Part shown: positions 56,835 through 64,000 of the stretch, piece by piece
Layout of the letters: each line of letters begins with the position of its first letter
Numbering within the stretch: the first letter of the stretch is position 1
From: DTYU01 sp040756575
GTDB lineage: Bacteria; Bacillota; Desulfotomaculia; Desulfotomaculales; Ammonificaceae
Assembly: GCA_040756575.1 (NCBI GenBank)
Contig: JBFLYP010000010.1
Coordinates: 1-64,000, forward strand
Direction of reading: 5' to 3'
Length of the DNA stretch: 64,000 nucleotides
The notes under the pieces: model-generated
The model's input: only the letters and a program-made list of their open reading frames with translations
What the model was told of the DNA's origin: nothing
Database searches by the model: none
Position numbers and translations under genes: made by a program

Positions 56835-58718
56835 CTACTTTTCTTTCGCGCCTTGGGGCCCGTCAACCCGCAGCGGGAGGTTGACCTGCGCAACCCCCGG
56901 CGGGGGGGTAATATCGTCGTCTTCTACCTTCGTCACGAGAAGACAAAACCGGTCGGGCAGCTTTTTATCCGTGACCCTTACCAGGAGGTTTTGTCCGGGT
57001 TTTACAGGTACCCAGGTGCCGGGCTCGGACCACGTTTCACCGTTGTCCGCGGAAAAGGAGACGGGAGCGCCGTCAGGGGCCTGCACCCAGATTTTCAGGT
57101 CCCCGTAGTCCGGGGTGATGTTGCCGAAGGCGTCGAAGGCCTGTACCGTGATACGTTGTTCCTTCCCGTTAACCCTTACCGTGTCTGGATCAAAGCCTAC
57201 GTAGTGCGCAGGCCCGGGATCCACTTTGATCGTACAGGTGCCGGACTCACAGACGCGCTTCGGCTGGTAGTCCGGCCCCAGCAAGGCGTCGTAGTAAAGC
57301 ACCGCCTGAACGCGGGTGGTGCCGGGGGTGGTGCTGGCAACCCACCTGGCCTCCACTTCGCCCTCCGGGCCGGGCGGCCCGGAGGCTGCGCCGCTTGTGC
57401 GCTTTTCGCGTACAATAACGGCGTGGGCCTTGCCGTGCCAGCGGCCGTAATGTTTTCTATGACCGTCCTTTCGGGCCAGCTCAGGTGACTTTACGGTTTC
57501 AAAGACCACCCGCGCCTGCCAGTCCGTAACCGGTCGGCCGTCCTGGTCGGTCACCAGGCAGGACAGGGTGACATCGTCTGATCCGGTGACGGTCCGGTCA
57601 CCGGAGGCGGAAAGTGATATATGCCACTCGAGCGCCCGCACGCTGTAATCATCGACGAGGGCGGGGGTTTCAGCCCCCATTGGATAGTACTCGACAGCGA
57701 TTTTCCCGCCGCCGGTCTCGTCGGCTTTGAAGATTGCCTGCGCGTCGCCCTCGCCGTTTACTTCGGGGTCCTCGAACCGGCCGAAGGCGGCTGCGAAGCG
57801 AATTGTTCCTTTTAACGGAACCGGGTTGCCGTTTTCATCCAAAGCCCGGGCGGAAACACAGATGCTGTCGCCCGGGACGTTGAGAAAGACCGCGCTGCAG
57901 TCCGGTTGGATTTGAAGCGAAGCCGGCATCCGGGCCCCTTCCTGGTCGAATTCCGCACGCACCGCCTGACGGGGCTGTACGGAAAGGATTTGCGTCCGAT
58001 TTGAGCCGTTGCCGTCCGCGTCAACCGCTATCAGGTAGTAGTAATACCACTGTCCCTGCGTAAGCCCGGTGTCTTTATAGGAAGTCTCGTTGGTGCCGAG
58101 GATCTGGACCAGCTCGAACGGTCCGGCGGCGTTTGCGGCGCGGTAGAGCTGGTAACCGGCAAGGTCGGGTTCGATGTTCTTTCGCCACTCAAGCTCAACA
58201 TCGCGGCCCGTGTCCAGCTCGGTGACCTTGAAGCCCTGCGGTTGGGCAGGCGGCGAAATGTCCGTCGCAAAGGTCGAGGACGGATTTGAAGGCCGCGACT
58301 CGTTACCCGACTGATCAACGGCGGTTATCCGGTAAAAGTAATACACATTCCGGCTCACCGAGTTATCTGTGTGATTCGTATCTGTGGTATCCACCATTCC
58401 GCTGCCAAGCCGCTGGTACGATTCGTCCGGCGGCGCATAGGTTTCCGAGCTGACCGAACGGTAAATGCGGTAGCCCAAGAGATCCGGTTCGGTGCTGGTG
58501 TTCCAGCGCAGGTAAAGGGCTTCACCGGTCCCGGGATCGGTGACGGTAAGTCCGGTCGGCGGCGCCGGTGGATCGGTGTCGTGGTAAGCGTCCGTCGTTA
58601 CGCTCCCGTATGTGTCCTCGCCGACGGCAGAGGTTAGGTGGTTACCGTTGAATGCTGTCAGTGCCAAAGCAACCATCAGTAAGAGAGCGATGTGAAGCAG
58701 CCGTTTTTCTCCCGGCAT
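56835..58718 (-). CDS. Secreted fibronectin type III-domain protein
   Basis: A 627-residue exported protein: signal helix 'LLHIALLLMVALALTAFNG' near residues 7-25. Two fibronectin type III domains follow at ~48-150 ('APPTGLTVTDPGTGEALYLRWNTSTEPDLLGYRIYRS') and ~155-250 ('AQPQGFKVTELDTGRDVELEWRKN'). Then come Ig-like/invasin-like beta domains to the end ('VTGSDDVTLSCLVTDQDGRPVTDWQARVVF', 'RITVQAFDAFGNITPDYGDL'). No heme sites and no sorting motif. In a cytochrome cluster it may be an adhesion or scaffold protein on the surface. Confidence 0.85.
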   Translation of the reverse strand: MPGEKRLLHIALLLMVALALTAFNGNHLTSAVGEDTYGSVTTDAYHDTDPPAPPTGLTVTDPGTGEALYLRWNTSTEPDLLGYRIYRSVSSETYAPPDESYQRLGSGMVDTTDTNHTDNSVSRNVYYFYRITAVDQSGNESRPSNPSSTFATDISPPAQPQGFKVTELDTGRDVELEWRKNIEPDLAGYQLYRAANAAGPFELVQILGTNETSYKDTGLTQGQWYYYYLIAVDADGNGSNRTQILSVQPRQAVRAEFDQEGARMPASLQIQPDCSAVFLNVPGDSICVSARALDENGNPVPLKGTIRFAAAFGRFEDPEVNGEGDAQAIFKADETGGGKIAVEYYPMGAETPALVDDYSVRALEWHISLSASGDRTVTGSDDVTLSCLVTDQDGRPVTDWQARVVFETVKSPELARKDGHRKHYGRWHGKAHAVIVREKRTSGAASGPPGPEGEVEARWVASTTPGTTRVQAVLYYDALLGPDYQPKRVCESGTCTIKVDPGPAHYVGFDPDTVRVNGKEQRITVQAFDAFGNITPDYGDLKIWVQAPDGAPVSFSADNGETWSEPGTWVPVKPGQNLLVRVTDKKLPDRFCLLVTKVEDDDITPPPGVAQVNLPLRVDGPQGAKEK

Positions 58719-58740
58719 GGTGTTTCCTCCCGCCGTTCGC

Positions 58741-59694
58741 TTAATCCCGGCCGAAAATTAGTACGATGTTATGAATCCGGTCGGTCACATACACCCTGTC
58801 TTCGAAAACGGCAAGGCCGTTCAACAGGGTGTTTGATACCGCAAATGAGAGACCAGGGCTGTTTTCGGCCTTAATGTTTTTGACAAGCCTTCCTGCCCGG
58901 CTAAACGCTAACAGCCGGTTGCCGAAGGTGTCGGCCACTACGATGAGTTCCTTACCCCAAAACCCGGTGCCCCGGGGATGCGACATCTCCCCGCTTTCGA
59001 TCACCCTCAAGAGCTTCCCGTCCGCGCCGAAGAGAAGCACCCGGCGGTTACCGCTGTCCGAGACGGCGATATCCCCGGCATCATCCACGGCGATCCCGTT
59101 GGGGTAGGCAAGCGTTTCCGGCTCGGCTGCGACCTGGTCGATTCGGCGCAGCAGCCTGCCTTTTTTGTCAAGGACGTAAACCGCTCCCCGCCTGTCGGCG
59201 ACGTACAGGCGGCCGTCGGCGCCGACGGCAAGATCAAGCGGCTGCAGCGGCACCCCTGCGGTGCTGGCGTCTATTTTCTGCTTAAATTCTCCTCTTGCGG
59301 AGAAAACCCTTATCCGCCCGGCGGCGAACTCGCCGACATACACCCGGCCGTTAGCGTCAACGGCTACGGTGTTGGGGTAGGTGAACTTTATCTTACCGCG
59401 CCCGAGGAAACCCCGCGGCCGCCCCCAGGGATAAAAGACCTGCACGGCGTTGTTTCCGGCGTCGGCCACGAATATCCGCCCGTCAGGCGCTACCGCCACA
59501 TCAAGCGGGGTTTGCAGGGGCGCCTCCGGTTTGCCGGCGAGGACCTGGACCACCTTTTCGGGCAAGTTATGCTGCATCAGCACCGGACAACTTTTCTCTT
59601 TACGGGTGCATAAAAACCAGCCTCCGGCGGCGATGATCAGCACTGCGACCGTTACACCTACAGCTATCTGCCGGTACCGGGTGCGGTCAGCCAC
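58741..59694 (-). CDS. Membrane-anchored NHL-repeat beta-propeller protein
   Basis: A 317-residue protein with one N-terminal helix ('IAVGVTVAVLIIAAGGWFL', residues ~10-28) and about six NHL repeats facing outside. Repeats include 'PLDVAVAPDGRIFVADAGNNAVQVF', 'PNTVAVDANGRVYVGEFAAGRIRVF', 'PLDLAVGADGRLYVADRRGAVYVLD' and 'PNGIAVDDAGDIAVSDSGNRRVLLF'. Lies 22 bases after the fibronectin gene's start side, same strand. Propellers of this kind accompany multiheme cytochromes in several metal-reducing Firmicutes and Geobacter; their function is not settled. Confidence 0.87.
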   Translation of the reverse strand: MADRTRYRQIAVGVTVAVLIIAAGGWFLCTRKEKSCPVLMQHNLPEKVVQVLAGKPEAPLQTPLDVAVAPDGRIFVADAGNNAVQVFYPWGRPRGFLGRGKIKFTYPNTVAVDANGRVYVGEFAAGRIRVFSARGEFKQKIDASTAGVPLQPLDLAVGADGRLYVADRRGAVYVLDKKGRLLRRIDQVAAEPETLAYPNGIAVDDAGDIAVSDSGNRRVLLFGADGKLLRVIESGEMSHPRGTGFWGKELIVVADTFGNRLLAFSRAGRLVKNIKAENSPGLSFAVSNTLLNGLAVFEDRVYVTDRIHNIVLIFGRD

Positions 59695-59884
59695 GATCGG
59701 GCTCCTTTTGTTCTTTTCTCCATTTTTTATTTCACCGGGAAGGCAGAAAAATCCTGCTTTTTCCGGGAAATTACCTGTTGATCTTGCGCGCGAAGACTCT
59801 CGTCTCTGGACCGTCCCGGACCCGGTAAACAGATACCTATAATATAATACGTCTTGCCCGGTCGCTTTAAGGGCTTAAATAGGG

Positions 59885-59929
59885 GCGGGAAGGCACCCGT
59901 TGAAACTCTTTTCGGTTGTGCCTTCCCGC
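59885..59929 (-). terminator. 12-bp hairpin after the heptaheme cytochrome gene
   Basis: GCGGGAAGGCAC (59885-59896) and GTGCCTTCCCGC (59918-59929) are perfect inverted repeats around 21 bases. The hairpin sits 34 bases beyond the cytochrome stop; the minus-strand tail CCCTATTTAAG is only weakly U-rich, so it may stabilise the 3' end as well as terminate. A TATAAT-like run at 59838-59848 beyond it could start the next unit. Confidence 0.55.
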
Positions 59930-59962
59930 TCACAGGTATTCATCTCTAACGAACGTGGATGC

Positions 59963-61093
59963 TTAACTGGGATGACACGTGCTGCATTTGGCGCTGCCGC
60001 TTACCTCTCTGGTGTCGTTGATGCAGTTGTACTTCGCCGCTCCGTGGCAGTTGTAACAGACACCGCGGTTGTCCATCCGCAGGAGCGCCGAGGTGGTGCT
60101 GGTCCCGCCGCCGTCCCGCGGCCACTCCGAAGCCCAGCCGATGGCCTTGGCTGTGGTCGCGTGCGCCCGGTGGCAGGTCAGGCAGCCCACCCTGTATACC
60201 AATCCGGCAACAGTGTCGTCGTCATATTCCAAGGGGGTGCCGTACAATATGGAACCGTTGGCGCCGTCCGGGAGCACAGCGTGGCCGAACGTTGGGTGTT
60301 TGGTCATCACGCCGAAGTTCATACCTGGCAGCTCAGCCTTGAACTTATCGTGGCAGCCGCCGCACCAGTATGAGCTACCGTAATAGGTGCCGTCCCCGGC
60401 GTCATAATCGACCCAGTATTGATCAACCTTATACACGCCGGAAGTGACGCCCTTGTAAACGAAATCGCCCACCGGTACCATATGGAACTTCATATAAACA
60501 TTGGGGACGGTGGTGCCGCCGGCGAATGTGAAGGAGCGTCGCAACAGGCGCGGGTTGGGGTGAGTGGCGTCGCCCTTTACGTATCCGTTGGCGTCCGGGA
60601 CCGTGCCGCCGTCGTGCGGGTCGTGGCAGGAGGCGCAGACGAAGCCGCTGCCGGTAAAGGTGTTTGTCCCGCCGGGGATCTCGTACGGACCGTGGCTCCC
60701 GGCACCCTGATCCAGGCCGTCGGACTCATTGCCCATGGAGTAACCCCAGACGTTGTGGCGGGAGGTCACCGTCGGACCGTCAGTACCGGCCCACCTTTCA
60801 AAGCCGCAGGCCGTGGAAGCATAAGTGTTACTTCCTGCTTTGGTTATGCCGACCTTCACGTCATAAGGCGCACTAGCACCGCCGTCGCCGTGACAGAGGA
60901 AGCAGAAGTGCGTCTGCGTCGGCCCCTGCTTCAACAGGTTCGGCGCCTGGGCGGCGTGCGCCACGTGGCAGCCGGCACAGGCGTCGGTGGTTGCCGAAAA
61001 CTGCCCGTGGGTCCAGGCGAGGGCCGGCGCGGCAAAGGCCATTGAGCACACCAGCACCGCTGCGATGAGGAGATACAGTTTCGCCTTGCTCAT
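59963..61093 (-). CDS. Heptaheme c-type cytochrome
   Basis: A 376-residue exported cytochrome with seven CXXCH sites (CAGCH, CFLCH, CASCH, CGGCH, CLTCH, CYNCH, CSTCH). Signal peptide 'AKLYLLIAAVLVCSMAFAAPALA' with cleavage before 'WTHGQFSATTDACAGCH'. ATG 61093 has a strong AAGGAGGTG. The wide heme spacing with long Gly/Tyr/Thr-rich loops recalls extracellular polymerising cytochromes, but that is only an analogy. The strong ribosome site and own hairpin terminator suggest it may be the most highly made member of the cluster. Confidence 0.9.
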   Translation of the reverse strand: MSKAKLYLLIAAVLVCSMAFAAPALAWTHGQFSATTDACAGCHVAHAAQAPNLLKQGPTQTHFCFLCHGDGGASAPYDVKVGITKAGSNTYASTACGFERWAGTDGPTVTSRHNVWGYSMGNESDGLDQGAGSHGPYEIPGGTNTFTGSGFVCASCHDPHDGGTVPDANGYVKGDATHPNPRLLRRSFTFAGGTTVPNVYMKFHMVPVGDFVYKGVTSGVYKVDQYWVDYDAGDGTYYGSSYWCGGCHDKFKAELPGMNFGVMTKHPTFGHAVLPDGANGSILYGTPLEYDDDTVAGLVYRVGCLTCHRAHATTAKAIGWASEWPRDGGGTSTTSALLRMDNRGVCYNCHGAAKYNCINDTREVSGSAKCSTCHPS

Positions 61094-61129
61094 TGTATTC
61101 ACCTCCTTTCCGGCGCTGTTTTTCATTAT

Positions 61130-61160
61130 GCTAATCGCCCGCCTCGCAGAGCGGGTTAGC
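61130..61160 (-). other. Intercistronic hairpin upstream of the heptaheme cytochrome gene
   Basis: GCTAA (61130-61134) pairs with TTAGC (61156-61160), and CCCGC (61138-61142) with GCGGG (61151-61155), with a three-base bulge. It lies between the NHL gene and the cytochrome gene, a likely processing or attenuation point. The minus-strand 3' side is followed by ATAATGAAAAA, not a T-run. Confidence 0.4.
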
Positions 61161-61196
61161 CGCACGAGTTGCAACTCCGTTATAGTGCCTGCAAGA

Positions 61197-62207
61197 TCAC
61201 TTCAGATCGTATACGGTGACCCGGGAGTTTCCGTACTCGGCCACGTAAAGCCGCTGGTTATCATCTATGCAGACCCCCGTAGGGAGGGAGATGTTGTCCC
61301 CCTGCTCCGGCGGCCCCGCCTTCTGGACGGTATTCAACGGCTTGCCTTTGCGGTCGAGGATGCTGACGCGCTGGCACAGGGCATCGGCTACGTATACGTT
61401 TCCTTTCTTATCCACGGCTATCCCCGAGGGTGTGGCGAAGAAGCCTTGACCCTTTGCAACATCGCCCGCCCACATCTCGAGGAACTTCCCCTCTGCGTCA
61501 AAGACCTGCACCCGGCTGTTGTTGGTATCGGCCACGAGGATGCGGCCGTCCGGTGTGACGGCAAGGCCGTTCGGATAATAGAGCTCGCCGGCCCCGCCCC
61601 GCCCGTACTTGCCGATGGCGCCGATCTCTTTTCCGGAAGGATCAACAATAACCACCTGCTGGCGGCCCACGTCGGCGACGTAGAACCTGTTGCGGTGGTA
61701 TGCTATCTCGACAGGCTGTTGCAACACCTTTTCTGCGAAATAGCGCTTAAAATTGCCGCTGCCATCAAACACGGCCACCTTCATCAACCCGGCGTCGGCT
61801 ACAAAGATTTCACCACCCATAAAAGCTATACCGTACGGGTATTGGAGCCGGTTCTTCGCATCGCCGGTATCCCCGAACTTGCGGAGGTAGCGGCCGTTGT
61901 AATCGAATACCACCACCCGGTGGTTTGAGGTATCAGATACGTATATCTGCTTGTTATGTACGTAGACCTTACGGGGCTGCCGCAGGAAAACGTTCCCCTC
62001 GCCGTAAATGGTCGCCACCCACTTGGGCTGCCGGATCGGGAAAACGGCGGCCTTAACCTCTTCTACCGGATTGGTGCGGTGCAGGTACGTCCAGGCGAAG
62101 TAGATCGCGGCGAGCAGCGCGGCGACCAGCGCGGCGATGATCACGTGCTCACGTTTTACCTGTTTCCCGGCAAGCCTGCCGGATAGGGCCTCCCTGACGC
62201 TACCCAT
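61197..62207 (-). CDS. Membrane-anchored NHL-repeat beta-propeller protein
   Basis: A 336-residue protein: one N-terminal helix ('VIIAALVAALLAAIYFAWTYL', residues ~22-42) and six NHL repeats. They include 'PRKVYVHNKQIYVSDTSNHRVVVFDYNG', 'PYGIAFMGGEIFVADAGLMKVAVFD', 'PVEIAYHRNRFYVADVGRQQVVIVD', 'PNGLAVTPDGRILVADTNNSRVQVFD' and 'PSGIAVDKKGNVYVADALCQRVSILD'. ATG 62207 lies inside the last codons of the upstream TPR gene, whose GGAGGTAAGAAG end supplies the ribosome site, so the two are coupled. The frame open to 62393 overlaps the TPR gene and is rejected. Confidence 0.9.
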   Translation of the reverse strand: MGSVREALSGRLAGKQVKREHVIIAALVAALLAAIYFAWTYLHRTNPVEEVKAAVFPIRQPKWVATIYGEGNVFLRQPRKVYVHNKQIYVSDTSNHRVVVFDYNGRYLRKFGDTGDAKNRLQYPYGIAFMGGEIFVADAGLMKVAVFDGSGNFKRYFAEKVLQQPVEIAYHRNRFYVADVGRQQVVIVDPSGKEIGAIGKYGRGGAGELYYPNGLAVTPDGRILVADTNNSRVQVFDAEGKFLEMWAGDVAKGQGFFATPSGIAVDKKGNVYVADALCQRVSILDRKGKPLNTVQKAGPPEQGDNISLPTGVCIDDNQRLYVAEYGNSRVTVYDLK

Positions 62208-62886
62208 TCTTCTTACCTCCTGCCGGCTGCTCCGTGAGTTTCGCCTTAAGCGAAAGGGCGTCCTTGTACGTCGGAACAAGGCGCAGCGCTTTGTCGCAGG
62301 CGGCGATGGCGTTCTCCTTGTCCCCCATCTTTTCGTAGGAAAGGGCCATAAAGTAGTACGTGTTCGCAAGACCGGGCCTGATGGCGGCCGCATCGGAAAA
62401 GGCCTTTACCGCTTCGGCGTACTGCTTATTGTAGTAATAAGCCTCGCCCAGCGAGAAATGCGCCTCGAGGTCGAAGATCCCTTCTTTGGCTAACGGCTTC
62501 AGCAGCTTTATAGCCTCCGGGTAATCCTTGTTTGCCATATAGCCCAAAGCGAGGTTGTACCGCACCTGCCGGTTCTGCGGGTCGAGCCTGTGCGCGGTTT
62601 TGTACTCCGCAAGCGCCTTTTCCGCTTCCCGGCGGAGGAGGTAGGCGTACCCGAGCTCCAGGTGCGCCGTCGCGCTCTTCGGGTTGGCTTTGACCTGCTG
62701 CCGGGCGGCCCGGATCATTATATCTTCGTAAGTCTGGTGCTGGTATTTGTCCCAAAAGAACAGGTAACCGACGGTCAGACCGGCGGCCGCGAGAACGACG
62801 ACCACGGCGCCGAGGATCAGGAGCGCCTTGCCGAGAGGGATGGTCTTTTCTTCCTGGCCCTGGGCGGGGGTAACAGCGTTTTCCAT
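62200..62886 (-). CDS. Membrane-anchored TPR protein
   Basis: A 228-residue protein with a cytoplasmic head, one membrane helix ('ALLILGAVVVVLAAAGLTVGYLFFW', ~residues 20-44) and about four TPR units on the outer side ('AHLELGYAYLLRREAEKALAEYKTAHRLDP', 'VRYNLALGYMANKDYPEAIKLLKPL', 'AHFSLGEAYYYNKQYAEAVKAFSDAAAIRP', 'TYYFMALSYEKMGDKENAIAACDKALRLVP'). It has the look of a NrfG/CcmH-type assembly factor that presents apocytochromes, though homology to those is not specific. First gene of the TPR-NHL-cytochrome unit. Confidence 0.88.
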   Translation of the reverse strand: MENAVTPAQGQEEKTIPLGKALLILGAVVVVLAAAGLTVGYLFFWDKYQHQTYEDIMIRAARQQVKANPKSATAHLELGYAYLLRREAEKALAEYKTAHRLDPQNRQVRYNLALGYMANKDYPEAIKLLKPLAKEGIFDLEAHFSLGEAYYYNKQYAEAVKAFSDAAAIRPGLANTYYFMALSYEKMGDKENAIAACDKALRLVPTYKDALSLKAKLTEQPAGGKKNG

Positions 62887-63046
62887 ATGGTCCTGCCTCC
62901 AACCTCCTAATATCGCAGGTAAAGCCAGGGGCTATTGTCATTTTAGCACAAGGAGAGGCGCAGTGCAACTGATCAGTTAGAAAAATTGCCTGCTTTTGGC
63001 AAACTGTATCCGGCCCTTAGCGGTTTTTGGCAGAAAAACGCCGTAT

Positions 63047-64000
63047 TTAACGCCGCGAGCCCTTTTCTTTGTGGCACTTCAGGCAGAGGCCGTCCCCCTT
63101 CCCCGTCAGCAGACAACGGTAAGGGGTGCCGTGCGGGTTATGGCAGGTCGAGCTGCAGGTCAGGAGCCCGCCGGCGTTGGCGTCGGTCCACGGGGGACCC
63201 ACCGGGTGCAGGTAGCAGGTCTTCTTGCCTCTCCGGGCTTTTTCCCCGATGTAACCGGGGTGGCAGTGCAGGCACGCGCGCAGCTTCTCCGCCGGCGTTT
63301 CGAACCGGAAGCCGAACCCTTCCATGCCGTGGCAGTCCAAGCACGAGAGCTTCCCGTGTTTGCCTCGTTTGTAGTAATCAAAATCATGGCAGCCGGTGCA
63401 AAGGTCGGCGCTCTTTCGGGGCAGCAGCGCCTTTTCATACCCTGCGTGCGGCGAATGGCAGGCGATGCAGAGCAGCCCTTCCGGCACGGGGTGGTGCTCG
63501 GGCCCGAAAACGTATTGCCGCGAGTGGCACTTCAGGCAGAACTCGGTCTGCGAGGGCGCCGGCAAAAGCCCCTTGGTCCGGGCGGCATGGGGGTCGTGGC
63601 AGTCGGTGCACCTACCCTCGGCATAAGGCTTGTGCTTCACCGGCTTCAGGAGGTCGGCGTTGCGGTCGAAGTGGCAGCTGTAGCACAGCCGGAGCTGGTT
63701 CAGCCGGAGCAGCGCCTTGTAATTTGCGGCGTGGGGCTCGTGGCACGAGGTGCAGAACCCTTTTTCAAAGGGCGAGTGCTGCACCGGCAGTCGGGTGACG
63801 TTGCTGAAGGCGAAGTGGCAGTTGTAGCACATCCGGTTCTGCGGCCCCCGAAGAAGCCCGGTGTACTTGCTTATGTGCGGGTTGTGACAGTCGGTGCAGT
63901 AGCTGTTGTTATAAGGCGGGTGCTGGACAGGGCGCTTCAGCTCACCCCTGTAGTCGGGGTGGCAGGAGAAGCAGAGCACCCGCTGGCCCTGGCGCAGCTT
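63047..64000 (-). CDS. Multiheme c-type cytochrome with doubled CXXCH repeats (5' end outside window)
   Basis: The frame is open to the window edge, so the N-terminus is missing; at least 318 residues are seen. Twelve CXXCH sites are present, and one CSSTCH (C-x3-C-H) in 'LLTCSSTCHNPHGTPYRCLL'. The repeat 'CxxCHxPH...LL' about every 35-40 residues ('CTDCHNPHISKYTGLL', 'CTSCHEPHAANYKALL', 'CTDCHDPHAARTKGLL', 'CIACHSPHAGYEKALL') is the doubled-CXXCH family pattern. It ends in a basic 'KEKGSRR'. About 160 bases separate it from the TPR gene. It is probably a long electron-conducting cytochrome of the same module. Confidence 0.88.
   Translation of the reverse strand, partial: KLRQGQRVLCFSCHPDYRGELKRPVQHPPYNNSYCTDCHNPHISKYTGLLRGPQNRMCYNCHFAFSNVTRLPVQHSPFEKGFCTSCHEPHAANYKALLRLNQLRLCYSCHFDRNADLLKPVKHKPYAEGRCTDCHDPHAARTKGLLPAPSQTEFCLKCHSRQYVFGPEHHPVPEGLLCIACHSPHAGYEKALLPRKSADLCTGCHDFDYYKRGKHGKLSCLDCHGMEGFGFRFETPAEKLRACLHCHPGYIGEKARRGKKTCYLHPVGPPWTDANAGGLLTCSSTCHNPHGTPYRCLLTGKGDGLCLKCHKEKGSRR

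Noticed and set aside
46000..64000. Cyclic-di-GMP (GEMM) riboswitches upstream of cytochrome genes, common in Geobacter and Peptococcaceae
   Set aside because: Leaders of the cytochrome genes were read on the coding strand and none shows the GGGCAAACC or GACGCAAAGCC core.

Overview
The window reads as chromosome of an endospore-forming, sulfite/sulfate-reducing Firmicute of the Desulfotomaculum lineage (class Desulfotomaculia or a close relative). Three things point there. The gene order metG-tatD-yabE-rsmA-(DUF458)-yabG, then ispE-GntR-NTP transferase, then spoVG-glmU-prs is the housekeeping and sporulation backbone near the origin of Firmicute chromosomes. A complete dsrA-dsrB-dsrD operon sits inside it. 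Shine-Dalgarno sequences are strong and GTG/TTG starts are frequent. The species cannot be named from sequence alone.

Layout. 1-6.6 kb: tail of a GDYXXLXY-like protein, an RND pump, its membrane-fusion lipoprotein and TetR regulator with a candidate promoter/operator, and a GerMN/Gmad2 spore-germination lipoprotein. 6.6-16.4 kb: a candidate structured RNA, metG, tatD, a decayed MntA-HepT toxin-antitoxin pair, a corrinoid adenosyltransferase, yabE, rsmA, a YkuK-like protein, a glycosyltransferase, yabG and two small unknown genes. 16.4-23.4 kb: an accessory block that is probably sporulation-related. It holds a trypsin-like protease operon, two paralogous operons of unknown function, and between them on the minus strand a tandemly duplicated array of very short one-helix membrane peptides (35-39 aa). 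Five near-identical promoter-like elements precede them. 23.4-28.6 kb: a livKHMGF branched-chain amino-acid ABC transporter. 29-33.4 kb: two small transporters, ispE, GntR, an NTP transferase and a BON protein. 33.8-38.1 kb: the dsrABD operon with a TPR gene and a Cys-cluster gene. 38.2-42.3 kb: a HEAT-repeat DVU0298-like gene, an FmdB zinc ribbon, and a selenium-type set (TusA-like, YedE, LysR). 42.4-46 kb: spoVG, glmU, prs, a PRC-barrel protein.

46-64 kb is dominated by c-type cytochromes and what makes them: a decaheme lipoprotein, an AhbC-type radical SAM enzyme of the siroheme-to-heme route, the CcsA/ResB heme-ligation machinery, a broken AbrB/VapC pair, then a minus-strand run of four more multiheme cytochromes (15, 16, 7 and at least 12 CXXCH sites) interleaved with a fibronectin-III protein, two NHL beta-propellers and a membrane-anchored TPR protein. 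Two adjacent cytochrome genes share a 661-bp identical segment, which indicates recent gene conversion. Taken together this is a plausible extracellular electron-transfer module attached to a sulfite-reducing metabolism. No rRNA, tRNA, CRISPR array, transposase or prophage gene was seen. Coding starts were moved downstream of the longest possible frame where a good ribosome-binding site and family alignment supported it; each such change is stated.
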